A stretch of DNA of 64,000 nucleotides from Gammaproteobacteria bacterium 28-57-27 (GTDB lineage Bacteria > Pseudomonadota > Gammaproteobacteria > Halothiobacillales > Halothiobacillaceae): contig NCGK01000002.1 in assembly GCA_002281735.1 (NCBI GenBank), positions 62,001-126,000 of the forward strand, written 5' to 3'. Position 1 is the stretch's first letter. Each line of letters starts with the position of its first letter. Below are positions 57,041-64,000 of this stretch, one piece after another. Under the pieces are notes generated by a model that was not told where the DNA came from, searched no databases, and saw only the letters and a program-made list of their open reading frames with translations. Made by a program: the position numbers and the translations under genes.

Positions 57041-57220
57041 AGCCTGTTTACGATCTCGCCGAAAGCCATGTTTCGGCGCAGGGTTTTGTCCCCCTCCCCC
57101 TTGACGGGGGAGGGTTGGGGAGAGGGTGGTGACGCAGGCAAAGTCTCTGCCGTATGTGAGACTGTCGTAGGGTGCGCCATGCGCACCATTCAGCCTATCG
57201 GTGCGCACGGCGCACCCTAC
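57041..57220. repeat. cluster of four repeat elements between dbpA and rhlE
   Basis: In order: AGCCTGTTTACGATCTCG (57041-57058), sharing the repeat at 58597 and 58661; a small hairpin CGCCGAAA/TTTCGGCG; a C-rich/G-rich hairpin (57089-57127, CCCCCTCCCCCTTGACGG); and a full GTAGGGTGCGCCATGCGCACC hairpin (57167-57220). They fill the space between two convergent helicase genes and probably also stop transcription. Confidence 0.82.
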
Positions 57221-57252
57221 AAAATCATTCCAGATCAATAAGTTGAATTGAG

Positions 57253-58524
57253 TTATTGCTCGCGCGCCGCCGCCCGCAACTTATCCTTTTTGCTGGGTCG
57301 CTTGCCCTTGATGCCGCCATTGGCGCGGTCAAGCAGGGCTTGCTCGGACAACGGCGCGGCCACGCGAGCCGTCTGCACGGGCTCAAAGCCTTCAATCTGC
57401 TCCAGCGCCAAACTCAAGACTCCGCTCAAGCCTTGGCGCTTTTCAATCAAGCGGAAATGGGCTTCGCTATCGACGCTGACAAAGCTCAGCGCCACGCCCG
57501 ATTCACCTGCACGCCCGGTGCGCCCAATGCGGTGTGTGTAGTCAACCGCCGAGCGTGGTAGGTCAAAGTTCACCACCACTGGCAATTGTGCAATGTCCAA
57601 GCCACGCGCCGCCACATCGGTGGCAATCACCACGCTCAGGCGCGAGGCCTTGAAGTCGGCCAATACCTGCGTGCGTTTGCCCTGGCTCAAATCACCATGA
57701 AAAGGCTCGGCGTTGATGTGAACCTTGCGCAATTTTTCGGCAATCATGTCAGCCGCGTGTTTGCTGGCGACAAACACCAGTACCCGGCTCCAGTGGTTTT
57801 CTTGAATCAGGTGGCGCAACAACTGGGTGCGCCGCCCGCTATCGACCGCGATGGCGCGCTGCTTGATATCGGGCGCGCTTTGAGGCTCGGGCTGCACTTC
57901 GACCCGCAGCGGGTTGTGCAACAGCGTGTGCGCCAGCGTTTGCACGGCAGGCGGGAAGGTGGCTGAGAAAAACAGGTTTTGGCGCTGCTCGGGCAACAAC
58001 TGCAGGATGCGCCCCAACTCGTCGGCAAAGCCCAGATCAAATAGGCGGTCGGCCTCATCCAGCACCAGCGTTTTGACGTGGCTGATGCTGAGGGCGTTGT
58101 GGTCCAGCAGATCAAGCAAGCGCCCCGGCGTGGCAACCACGATGTCCGTGCCACCACGCAAACGCAGCATTTGCGGGTTGATGGATACACCGCCAAATAC
58201 GATGGAGACCTTCACCGCCCGCGACAGATGCGCCGCCAAGGCAAGAATCTCCTCGCCGACCTGGGTGCAAAGCTCGCGCGTGGGCAGCAAAATCAAGCCG
58301 AAAACCCGCCGAGGATTCTCCAGCGGCATCCGCTCCAGTTGCTGCAAAAGCGGCAAGGCAAAGGCCATCGTTTTGCCGGAGCCGGTCTGCGCCGAACCCA
58401 GCACGTCGCGGCCCTGCAAGGCGGCCGGGATGACGGCGGCCTGAATCGGAGTGGGCTGGGTGTAAGCTTTGGCGCTGACGGCGCGCAGCAGCGAGTGGGA
58501 GAGTCCCAAGGAAGAAAATGGCAT
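57253..58524 (-). CDS. rhlE: ATP-dependent RNA helicase RhlE
   Basis: DEAD-box helicase with roles in ribosome assembly and RNA turnover. 423 aa: MPFSSLGLSHSLLRAVSAKAYTQPTPIQAAVIP (Q motif), AQTGSGKT, PTRELCTQV, GGVSINPQMLRLRGG and VATPGRLLDL, which are RhlE-like, DEADRLFDLGF, FSATFP, ATDVAARGLDIAQLPVVVNFDLP, HRIGRTGRAG. It ends in a short basic tail (KGKRPSKKDKLRAAAREQ). Convergent with dbpA, a second helicase of the same superfamily. Confidence 0.93.
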   Translation of the reverse strand: MPFSSLGLSHSLLRAVSAKAYTQPTPIQAAVIPAALQGRDVLGSAQTGSGKTMAFALPLLQQLERMPLENPRRVFGLILLPTRELCTQVGEEILALAAHLSRAVKVSIVFGGVSINPQMLRLRGGTDIVVATPGRLLDLLDHNALSISHVKTLVLDEADRLFDLGFADELGRILQLLPEQRQNLFFSATFPPAVQTLAHTLLHNPLRVEVQPEPQSAPDIKQRAIAVDSGRRTQLLRHLIQENHWSRVLVFVASKHAADMIAEKLRKVHINAEPFHGDLSQGKRTQVLADFKASRLSVVIATDVAARGLDIAQLPVVVNFDLPRSAVDYTHRIGRTGRAGESGVALSFVSVDSEAHFRLIEKRQGLSGVLSLALEQIEGFEPVQTARVAAPLSEQALLDRANGGIKGKRPSKKDKLRAAAREQ

Positions 58525-58596
58525 GGAAGAGAGCTTGGTAAAGGGAGCACTATTCTAACGCGTCGATGGGGGTGAGCCCGAAGGTGGCTCAGATTA

Positions 58597-58679
58597 GAAC
58601 CTGTTTACGATCTCGCTGAATGCGTTTTACTCCCTCCCCCGCGAGGGGCGAGGGGGCTAAGAACCTGTTCACGATCTCG
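58597..58679. repeat. composite repeat: direct repeat - hairpin - direct repeat
   Basis: GAACCTGTTTACGATCTCG (58597-58615) and GAACCTGTTCACGATCTCG (58661-58679) flank a C-rich/G-rich hairpin (CTCCCTCCCCCGCGAGGGG). A third copy of the 18-mer starts the cluster at 57041, and a weak match lies near 63275. Confidence 0.8.
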
Positions 58680-58715
58680 TCATTGAACGGAAAATGGTCG
58701 CCAAAATCAATGTCC

Positions 58716-60353
58716 TCAAATATCCTCCGGCACCATGTCGATGGCTCCGCAGGGGCACTCTGCCACACAAATGCCGCAACCCTTGCAGAAGTCATAATCG
58801 AACTCGAAACCTTTGCCGGGGCCGAGTTTTTTGACCGCGTTATCCGGGCAGACGCCGTAACAGTTGTCGCACTCGAAGCAGTTGCCGCAGGACAGGCAGC
58901 GGCGCGCCTCGAACAGGGCGTTGTCCGCATTCAGTCCTTGCACGACTTCTTCAAAGCCGCTCATGCGACGCACGGTGTCGAGCTCGGGCTGCACGGTCTT
59001 GGGTGCATCGCTGTAGTACCAGCGGTTGATGCGGTCGAGGGTCGCGAGGGGCGGGGTCGTCGGCTTTGCGTAGACCTCGCCATTCAGCCAGGCGTGGATG
59101 TGGCGGGCGGCTTTCTTGCCGTGACCGATGCCGACGGTGACGGTGCGCTCGGAGGGCACCATGTCGCCACCGGCAAAGATGCCTTCGCAGCCGGTCATCA
59201 TGTGGGGGTCAACCTTGACCACACCTTGGTCGATCTCGATGCCGGGGATGTTGTCCAGTAGGCCTAAATCCACGTCCTGCCCCAGCGCCAGCACCAGCGA
59301 ATCGGCTTGCAGCGTCTCAAATTCGCCCGTTGGCAGAAGCGCGCCTTTGTCATCCATACCCATCTTTTCGATGGTCAGCGTGCCCTCATCGGCCTGAGTG
59401 ATGGTGGTCAGCCAGCGGAACAGGATGCCTTCGTCCTCGGCCTCATGTACTTCGGACGGATGCGCGGGCATGGCGTCGCGGGTGCGGCGGTAGACAATGA
59501 TCGCCTCTTCCGCGCCCAGGCGCTTGGCGGTGCGAGCGACGTCGATAGCGGAGTTGCCGCCGCCGTAAACCACCACGCGACGGCCAAGTAGTGGCTGTTC
59601 GCCCGCTTCAATATCGCGCAACACGTTGACGGCATCCAGCACTCGTGCCGCCGCGCCAGCGGGGATGTAGGCGCGTTTGGCGATATGCGCGCCGATGGCG
59701 AGGAACACGGCATCGAAGCCGCCTTCCTGTTTGGCCGCCAGTGCGTTCTCGACCTTGCGGTTGAGATGCAGCTTGACACCCATGTCGAGGATGCGGGCGA
59801 CTTCGGCATCGAGAATGTCGCGCGGCAGGCGATATTTGGGGATGCCGAAGCGCAGCATGCCGCCCGCCATCGGCCCGGCTTCGTAGATTTCGACCGCATG
59901 TCCAAGGCGCGCCAGATGGTAGGCGGCGGACAGGCCGGACGGCCCCGCGCCGACGATTAACACGCGCTTGCCGCTTTTCTGCGCCGGAACCGGGAAGGCC
60001 CAATGTTGCTTGATCGCCTCGTCGCCCAGGAAACGCTCGACGGCGTGAATGCTGACTGACTCGTCGACCTGCCCACGGTTGCAAGCGGCTTCGCAGGGGT
60101 GATAGCAGACGCGGCCAACGATGGCAGGGAAGGGGTTGTTCTCGGTCAGGCTATGCCAGGCCTTTTCGTAATCGCCGCTTTCGGCATGGAATAGCCAGCC
60201 CTGAATGTCTTCGCCCGCTGGGCAGCCGTTGTTGCAAGGGGGCAGGCGATGCACATAGACTGGGCGCTCAGTACGCCAGCTGCCGGTGTGGTTGGAGAGC
60301 GAGGTGCCGGGGTCCAGGGTGATGGCAAAGGGTTTAACCATGGGCTTTTGCAT
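58716..60353 (-). CDS. GltD-like NAD(P)H:ferredoxin-type flavoprotein fused to a 2[4Fe-4S] ferredoxin
   Basis: 545 aa. N-terminal Cys cluster (PPCNNGCPAGEDIQGWL, GRVCYHPCEAACNRG) and FAD-binding GAGPSGLSAAYHLARLGHAVEIYEAGPMAGGMLRFGIP, then NAD(P)-binding VVVYGGGNSAIDVARTAKRLGAEE, as in glutamate synthase small subunits. The last 70 residues are a ferredoxin, CLSCGNCFECDNCYGVCP and CKGCGICVAECPCGAI, equivalent to the PorD subunit. It should pass electrons between NAD(P)H and the oxidoreductase subunits encoded just upstream. Start ATG 60353 has GGAGG 7 bases before it; an overlapping TTG at 60359 is possible. Confidence 0.9.
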   Translation of the reverse strand: MQKPMVKPFAITLDPGTSLSNHTGSWRTERPVYVHRLPPCNNGCPAGEDIQGWLFHAESGDYEKAWHSLTENNPFPAIVGRVCYHPCEAACNRGQVDESVSIHAVERFLGDEAIKQHWAFPVPAQKSGKRVLIVGAGPSGLSAAYHLARLGHAVEIYEAGPMAGGMLRFGIPKYRLPRDILDAEVARILDMGVKLHLNRKVENALAAKQEGGFDAVFLAIGAHIAKRAYIPAGAAARVLDAVNVLRDIEAGEQPLLGRRVVVYGGGNSAIDVARTAKRLGAEEAIIVYRRTRDAMPAHPSEVHEAEDEGILFRWLTTITQADEGTLTIEKMGMDDKGALLPTGEFETLQADSLVLALGQDVDLGLLDNIPGIEIDQGVVKVDPHMMTGCEGIFAGGDMVPSERTVTVGIGHGKKAARHIHAWLNGEVYAKPTTPPLATLDRINRWYYSDAPKTVQPELDTVRRMSGFEEVVQGLNADNALFEARRCLSCGNCFECDNCYGVCPDNAVKKLGPGKGFEFDYDFCKGCGICVAECPCGAIDMVPEDI

Positions 60354-60355
60354 GT

Positions 60356-61348
60356 TCAAGCCTCCAGCAAATGATATTTACGGATATTTTGATCGGCGCG
60401 CGCTTGCAGGAAGGCCAGCGCCTCTTCATCGCGTTGTTTGCCGAACAGGTGGGCAAAACGTTTCTGCGGCTTGAGGTATTCCTCGACCGGGATTTGGTGG
60501 CGAATTTTCAGTGAATCGATCACCTCACCATCGCGCGCCTCGAACACCGGGAATAAGCCGCTTTCCTTGGCCATGCGCGCCAGTCGCACGGTGTCATGGC
60601 TGGCTGAACCCCAGCCGAGCGGGCAGGGCACGAGGATGTGAATGTAGCGCGCCCCGTGCATGCTCATGGCAGTCGTTACTTTCGCTTCGATGTCGCGCAG
60701 GTCGGCCACGGTGGCAGTGGCGACATAGGGAATGTGGTGCGCCATGGCGATTTCCGGTACGAACTTGCCCATGCCGAGCTGATTGCCGGGGCGTGAGCCC
60801 ACAGCAGGGGTCGTGGCGGTTCGAGCGGCGGGCGGGGTGGCGGAGGAGCGTTGCACGCCGGTGTTCATATAGCCTTGGTTGTCGTAGCAGATGAACAGCA
60901 CGTCGTCATTGCGCTCGAACATGCCGGACAGCGGGCCGAAGCCGATGTCGGCGGTGCTGCCGTCGCCGCCTTGGGCGATCACGCGCACATCAGACTTGCC
61001 CTTGACTCGCATCGCAGCGGCCAGACCCGCACCCACGGCGGCGGCGTTGCCGAACAGCGAATGAATCCAGGGCACTTGCCAGGCGGTTTCCGGGTACGGC
61101 GTGGAGAACACCTCCAGACAGCCGGTGGCATTGGCAATGACGATCTGGCCATTGGTCGCCGCCATCGCCGCATCCATGGCATAGCGCGCGCCCAGCGCCT
61201 CGCCGCAGCCTTGGCAGGCGCGGTGGCCGGAGTTCAGCGCATTGGTGCGGTCTTCCGTGGCCTGCACCGAACGCTGCTGCGGGTCGAGCAGGCGGTTGCC
61301 CACCGTGAAGGTGCCGGTCTGGTAGAACTTGATTTCCTGATGGCTCAT
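60356..61348 (-). CDS. porB: 2-oxoacid (pyruvate):ferredoxin oxidoreductase beta subunit
   Basis: Thiamine-diphosphate-binding subunit, 330 aa: GHRACQGCGEALGARYAMDAAM (Cys ligands), NATGCLEVFSTPYPETAWQVPWIHSLFGNAAAVGAGLAAAM, GGDGSTADIGFGPLSGMFERNDDVLFICYDNQGYMNTGVQRSSATP (TPP motif GDG...N), and GARYIHILVPCPLGWG. Sits in the operon gamma-alpha-beta-flavoprotein. The sequence fits pyruvate-type enzymes; exact substrate specificity is inferred. Confidence 0.92.
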   Translation of the reverse strand: MSHQEIKFYQTGTFTVGNRLLDPQQRSVQATEDRTNALNSGHRACQGCGEALGARYAMDAAMAATNGQIVIANATGCLEVFSTPYPETAWQVPWIHSLFGNAAAVGAGLAAAMRVKGKSDVRVIAQGGDGSTADIGFGPLSGMFERNDDVLFICYDNQGYMNTGVQRSSATPPAARTATTPAVGSRPGNQLGMGKFVPEIAMAHHIPYVATATVADLRDIEAKVTTAMSMHGARYIHILVPCPLGWGSASHDTVRLARMAKESGLFPVFEARDGEVIDSLKIRHQIPVEEYLKPQKRFAHLFGKQRDEEALAFLQARADQNIRKYHLLEA

Positions 61349-61358
61349 TTAGATGTCC

Positions 61359-62612
61359 TCACACGTACTGCATGGCTTTGATGCCAAGATCCTTGAGCAC
61401 CCCTTCGGCGATGGGGCCGGAACGGCGCTGGGCGCGTTCACGTTCGAGCGCACGTTCAACCACGTCGGTCTGTAGATCAAGGAAGGTGACCGAGGGCAAG
61501 GCATCGTCCATGGCCTGATGCAGCATGGCGTTGAGCGAGGTTTGGGTGATTGGGCGACCGCCCAGACCCGCGACTACGGTGTAGATCGGAGCGGACTGGC
61601 CTTGCAGCGCCTTGCGGATCGAGTCGGCGACGATACCGCCCTGACCGATGGCGAAGGCGCGTTCGACCACGACCACCCGTTCGGCATGCACCAGCACATC
61701 ATGCACTTCGGCCAGCGGGAAGGGGCGGAAGGCACGAATCGCCAGCACGCCAACGGCATGACCTTCGTCGCGCAGGGTGTCGATCACCTCCTGCAAGGTG
61801 CCGACGACCGAGCCGAGCGCGACCACGATGGTGTGGGCATCCTCAGTACGGTAGCGCTGGATGAGGCAGCCGGAGTCGCGACCGAAGCGCGCTTTGAATT
61901 CGCGCGCCAGCGTCGGCAGCAGTTCGAGCGCCTGCATCTGCTTGATGTGGGCGAGGTAGCGTACTTCGGTGAAGGCTTCAGGGCCAACCATCGCGCCCAT
62001 GGTCACCGGTTCGGCAGGGTCCATAACCTGACGTGGCTCGAACGGCGGCAAATAGGCATCGACCTCGGCTTGCTCGGGGATGTCCACGCGTTCGTAGGCG
62101 TGGGTGAGCACGAAGCCATCCATGCACACCATCACCGGCAGGCTGATCTCCTCGGCCAGACGGAAGGCGATGATGTGCAGGTCGACCGCTTCCTGATTGG
62201 ACGTGGCGTAGATCTGCAACCAGCCGGAATCGCGCATTGCCATTGAATCGCCCTGGTCGTTCCAGATATTGATCGGCGCACCAATGGCTCGGTTGGCGAC
62301 GGTCATCACGATGGGCATGCCCATGCCGGAGGCGTTGAACACCGCCTCAGCCATGAACAGCAGACCCTGGCTGGCGGTGGCGGTGTAGGTGCGTGCGCCG
62401 CCTGCCGAGGCACCGATGGCCACGGACAGGGCGGAAAACTCGCTTTCCACGTTGATGAATTCGCAGGGGGCGAGGGTGCCTTCGCGCACCATCTCGCCCA
62501 CGGCTTCGACAATGTGGGTTTGTGGTGTGATCGGGTAGGCGCAAACCACTTCGGGGCGGCACATGGCGACCGTTTCGGCGACCGCGCGCGATCCTTCCAG
62601 TTGTTTTAGCAT
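61359..62612 (-). CDS. porA: 2-oxoacid (pyruvate):ferredoxin oxidoreductase alpha subunit
   Basis: 417 aa. MLKQLEGSRAVAETVAMCRPEVVCAYPITPQTHIVEAVGEMV is the PorA opening with the YPITPQT motif. Then NVESEFSALSVAIGASAGGARTYTATASQGLLFMAEAVFNASGMGMPIVM, FRLAEEISLPVMVCMDGFVLTHAYERVDIP, and the C-terminal swivel region. Start 62612 has GGAG 8 bases upstream. Separated from porG by 46 bp that contain a hairpin with a T-run. Confidence 0.93.
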   Translation of the reverse strand: MLKQLEGSRAVAETVAMCRPEVVCAYPITPQTHIVEAVGEMVREGTLAPCEFINVESEFSALSVAIGASAGGARTYTATASQGLLFMAEAVFNASGMGMPIVMTVANRAIGAPINIWNDQGDSMAMRDSGWLQIYATSNQEAVDLHIIAFRLAEEISLPVMVCMDGFVLTHAYERVDIPEQAEVDAYLPPFEPRQVMDPAEPVTMGAMVGPEAFTEVRYLAHIKQMQALELLPTLAREFKARFGRDSGCLIQRYRTEDAHTIVVALGSVVGTLQEVIDTLRDEGHAVGVLAIRAFRPFPLAEVHDVLVHAERVVVVERAFAIGQGGIVADSIRKALQGQSAPIYTVVAGLGGRPITQTSLNAMLHQAMDDALPSVTFLDLQTDVVERALERERAQRRSGPIAEGVLKDLGIKAMQYV

Positions 62613-62631
62613 CGGTGCATCTCCAGAAATG

Positions 62632-62653
62632 AAAAAAGGCCGCAAGGGCCTTT
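62632..62653 (-). terminator. intercistronic hairpin with T-run between porG and porA
   Basis: On the minus strand, stem AAAGGCC (62653-62647) and GGCCTTT (62641-62635) with loop CTTGC, followed by T residues (A-run 62632-62637). It could partly terminate transcription or protect an mRNA 3' end between subunit genes. Confidence 0.6.
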
Positions 62654-62658
62654 CAAAA

Positions 62659-63240
62659 TCAGTGTTCGACTAAAGCGCTCATGCGTTCAAGCGCCATGTC
62701 ATGAGCCTCTTGAGCCGCTTTGACATTGGGCTCGGCAATGCGTTCGGGAAACTTTTCGCGGATGGCCGCCAATACCGAAGGCAGGCGAATTTGCCCGGCC
62801 AGCGCGGCGAAAGCGCCCAGTAACGGCACATTGGGCACGGCGCGACCGACATGCTTGAGGGCGATTTCGGTGGCGGGAATGGTCAGCACGCGAGCCGGGT
62901 CGAAGCGCCCGATGTATTCACCCAGTCCCAGTTCATCGAAGCTCTTTTTTGAGTTGATGACGATGTAGGCGTGATCCGGCACGCCAGCGAACACATCAAT
63001 CTGATGCAGCAGGGTGGGGTCTTGAATAATCAGTGCATCCGGGACGAGAACCGGTTCATGCAGGCGGATCGGGCGGTTGTCGATGCGGCAATAGGCCACC
63101 ACGGGAGCACCGTTGCGCTCGGAACCGAAGCTGGGGAAGGCTTGGGCATGCTCGCCGTCGAGGAACGCCGCAACAGAGAGCATTTCAGCTGCACTGACTG
63201 CGCCTTGCCCACCGCGTCCGTGGATACGTACCTGAAACAT
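62659..63240 (-). CDS. porG: 2-oxoacid (pyruvate):ferredoxin oxidoreductase gamma subunit
   Basis: 193 aa: MFQVRIHGRGGQGAVSAAEMLSVAAFLDGEHAQAFPSFGSERNGAPVVAYCRI is the classic gamma-subunit start, and VGRAVPNVPLLGAFAAL a conserved later block. First gene of the four-gene operon. With porA, porB and the ferredoxin-flavoprotein it forms a complete enzyme that interconverts pyruvate and acetyl-CoA with low-potential electrons. Confidence 0.94.
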   Translation of the reverse strand: MFQVRIHGRGGQGAVSAAEMLSVAAFLDGEHAQAFPSFGSERNGAPVVAYCRIDNRPIRLHEPVLVPDALIIQDPTLLHQIDVFAGVPDHAYIVINSKKSFDELGLGEYIGRFDPARVLTIPATEIALKHVGRAVPNVPLLGAFAALAGQIRLPSVLAAIREKFPERIAEPNVKAAQEAHDMALERMSALVEH

Positions 63241-63328
63241 TGACTTATCTCCACGGTAATCGGGTATTTAATAACTTGGTTTCGATCTTGCTGAACGGGC
63301 GCATTGCGGCACGATTAATCCATGAAAC

Positions 63329-63350
63329 CGTAGGGTGCGCCATGCGCACC
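63329..63350. repeat. half copy of the GGGTGCGCCATGCGCACC repeat
   Basis: CGTAGGGTGCGCCATGCGCACC matches the left arm of the copy at 57167. The right arm is missing. In 63241-63485, nothing else but CCGGATCAA-type short repeats (63372) is seen. Confidence 0.7.
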
Positions 63351-63485
63351 TTTTGGGGCACGTCTATAAATCGTGCCGGATCAACAAGCCAAGTGTGCCT
63401 TGCATTGTGGTGTCAAGGAAGGGGGGAAGCGGAATTATTAAGCGGACAATCAGGCAAGCGGTTTTGGGCTAATTTTTAGTCTCAT

Positions 63486-63654
63486 AGGACTTACGCAAAA
63501 CTTGGGTTGGCTCCCTCTCCCCTCGCGGGAGAGGGCTGGGGAGAGGGGGCTGAAACACTCGCTAAAACATAGGCTTCTGCCAGCTTCCCCACCCTCTCCC
63601 CAACCCTCCCCCGTCAAGGGGGAGGGAGTCAAAACGGCATTTTACGTAAGCCCT
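63486..63654. mobile_element. degenerate MITE-like element carrying two hairpin repeats
   Basis: The left end AGGACTTACGCAAAA is identical to the ends of the 103-bp element. The right end, read inverted, is AGGGCTTACGTAAAA (13/15). The interior, however, is made of two C-rich/G-rich hairpins (about 63510-63550 and 63590-63630), so it is a nested or recombined form. No clear target duplication. Confidence 0.6.
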
Positions 63655-63664
63655 GATTTAAAAA

Positions 63665-63777
63665 AATCTGCAATTAAATCTGCAAAATGATGGTGAAAAA
63701 CATCCTTTAAAATTCTGTAACACCATGTATTATTTAACAATTATTATGCTAAATAATCTGTAATTAAATCTGCAAAA
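63665..63777 (+). promoter_or_regulatory. paired 23-bp direct repeats upstream of a Fic gene
   Basis: 63665-63687 and 63755-63777 are the same 23-mer with one change (C/T at position 7), 90 bp apart. Each holds two ATCTGCAA/ATCTGTAA units 11 bp apart, i.e. on one face of the helix. The second ends 13 bp before the ATG. They look like operators for a cooperative regulator. Confidence 0.6.
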
Positions 63778-63790
63778 AGGTGCTCGATAG

Positions 63791-64000
63791 ATGAGCCACA
63801 ACCTGATAACCGGCACGCACTGGCTGGAGCCGCTACTCCCCGAAAACGTCCCAGCCGCGCTACTCACGCTGGCTGATCGTATGCCGTTTGAGGCAGGACG
63901 CCTCTCGGGCTGTCTGGCTCCCGAAACGGCCGTCCGCCTCGGGCGGCTGCTGCGCGTCACCAGCAGTTTTTACAGCAACCTGATCGAGGGTCAGTTTACC
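63791..64000 (+). CDS. Fic-family protein, N-terminal part only
   Basis: The 70 visible codons (MSHNLITGTHWLEPLLPENVPAALLTLADRMPFEAGRLSGCLAPETAVRLGRLLRVTSSFYSNLIEGQFT) run off the right edge. SSFYSNLIEGQ contains the inhibitory-helix motif (S/T)xxxE(G/N), here SNLIEG, found N-terminal to the Fic core in self-inhibited Fic AMP-transferases (class II). The catalytic HPFxxGNGR lies beyond the window. Preceded by the paired direct repeats. Judged Fic from the motif only. Confidence 0.65.
   Translation, partial: MSHNLITGTHWLEPLLPENVPAALLTLADRMPFEAGRLSGCLAPETAVRLGRLLRVTSSFYSNLIEGQFT

Noticed and set aside
63241-63790. small frames of 60-90 codons in the gap before the Fic gene
   Set aside because: They read through hairpin repeats and the degenerate MITE; none has coding features.

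Overview
The window is about 57-60% GC and densely coded. It looks like the chromosome of a gammaproteobacterium: T2SS Gsp genes, BamD, SelD/MnmH, CmoA/CmoB, and the rpmH-rnpA-yidD-yidC-mnmE block. A proteobacterial-type phosphoribulokinase points to a Calvin-cycle autotroph, and aerobic HemF shows oxygen use; a chemolithoautotroph is the best guess (inference). No tRNA, rRNA, CRISPR array or intact insertion sequence was seen.

Layout. 1-13.4 kb: an MscS-type channel (cut at the left edge), hemF and bamD, then a tightly overlapping run selD-mnmH-cmoA-cmoB-gspHIJKLMN that joins wobble-uridine tRNA modification to the pseudopilin and platform half of a type II secretion system. 13.4-17.4 kb: a DUF4139 protein, a DksA-type regulator lacking most zinc cysteines, a periplasmic cyclophilin and RNase D. 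17.4-25.1 kb: two paralogous membrane histidine kinases, an orphan lipoprotein and one NarL-type response regulator, interleaved with dispersed hairpins and small transposon-like elements. 25.2-28.8 kb: phosphoribulokinase, then ygfZ-thiG-trmB. 28.9-31.8 kb: a lower-GC accessory patch with a Fic remnant, a frameshifted DUF4365-like gene, a possible integron attC site, an unknown gene and a HigBA-type toxin-antitoxin pair. 31.9-38.1 kb: mnmE-yidC-yidD-rnpA-rpmH, a TPP riboswitch and thiC. 38.2-41.5 kb: an EcoRII-like restriction-modification island (dcm-type methylase, small unknown gene, vsr, EcoRII-like nuclease). 41.6-45.3 kb: MFS transporter, xthA, a GIDE/EF-hand membrane protein and lemA. 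45.4-50.8 kb: a periplasmic binding protein coupled to a PAS-GGDEF-EAL protein with a CZB-like C-terminus. 51-55.4 kb: a MacAB-like ABC exporter. 55.6-58.5 kb: DEAD-box helicases DbpA and RhlE. 58.7-63.2 kb: a four-gene 2-oxoacid:ferredoxin oxidoreductase operon whose last gene fuses a GltD-like flavoprotein to a ferredoxin. The right edge has the start of a Fic gene preceded by 23-bp direct repeats.

The most unusual theme is small dispersed palindromic DNA. At least five hairpin families recur between genes. Two elements sit in frame inside essential-type genes (hemF, cmoA) and appear as extra protein segments. A 103-bp element with 15-bp terminal inverted repeats and 7-bp target duplications is present in two near-identical copies, plus one degenerate relative.
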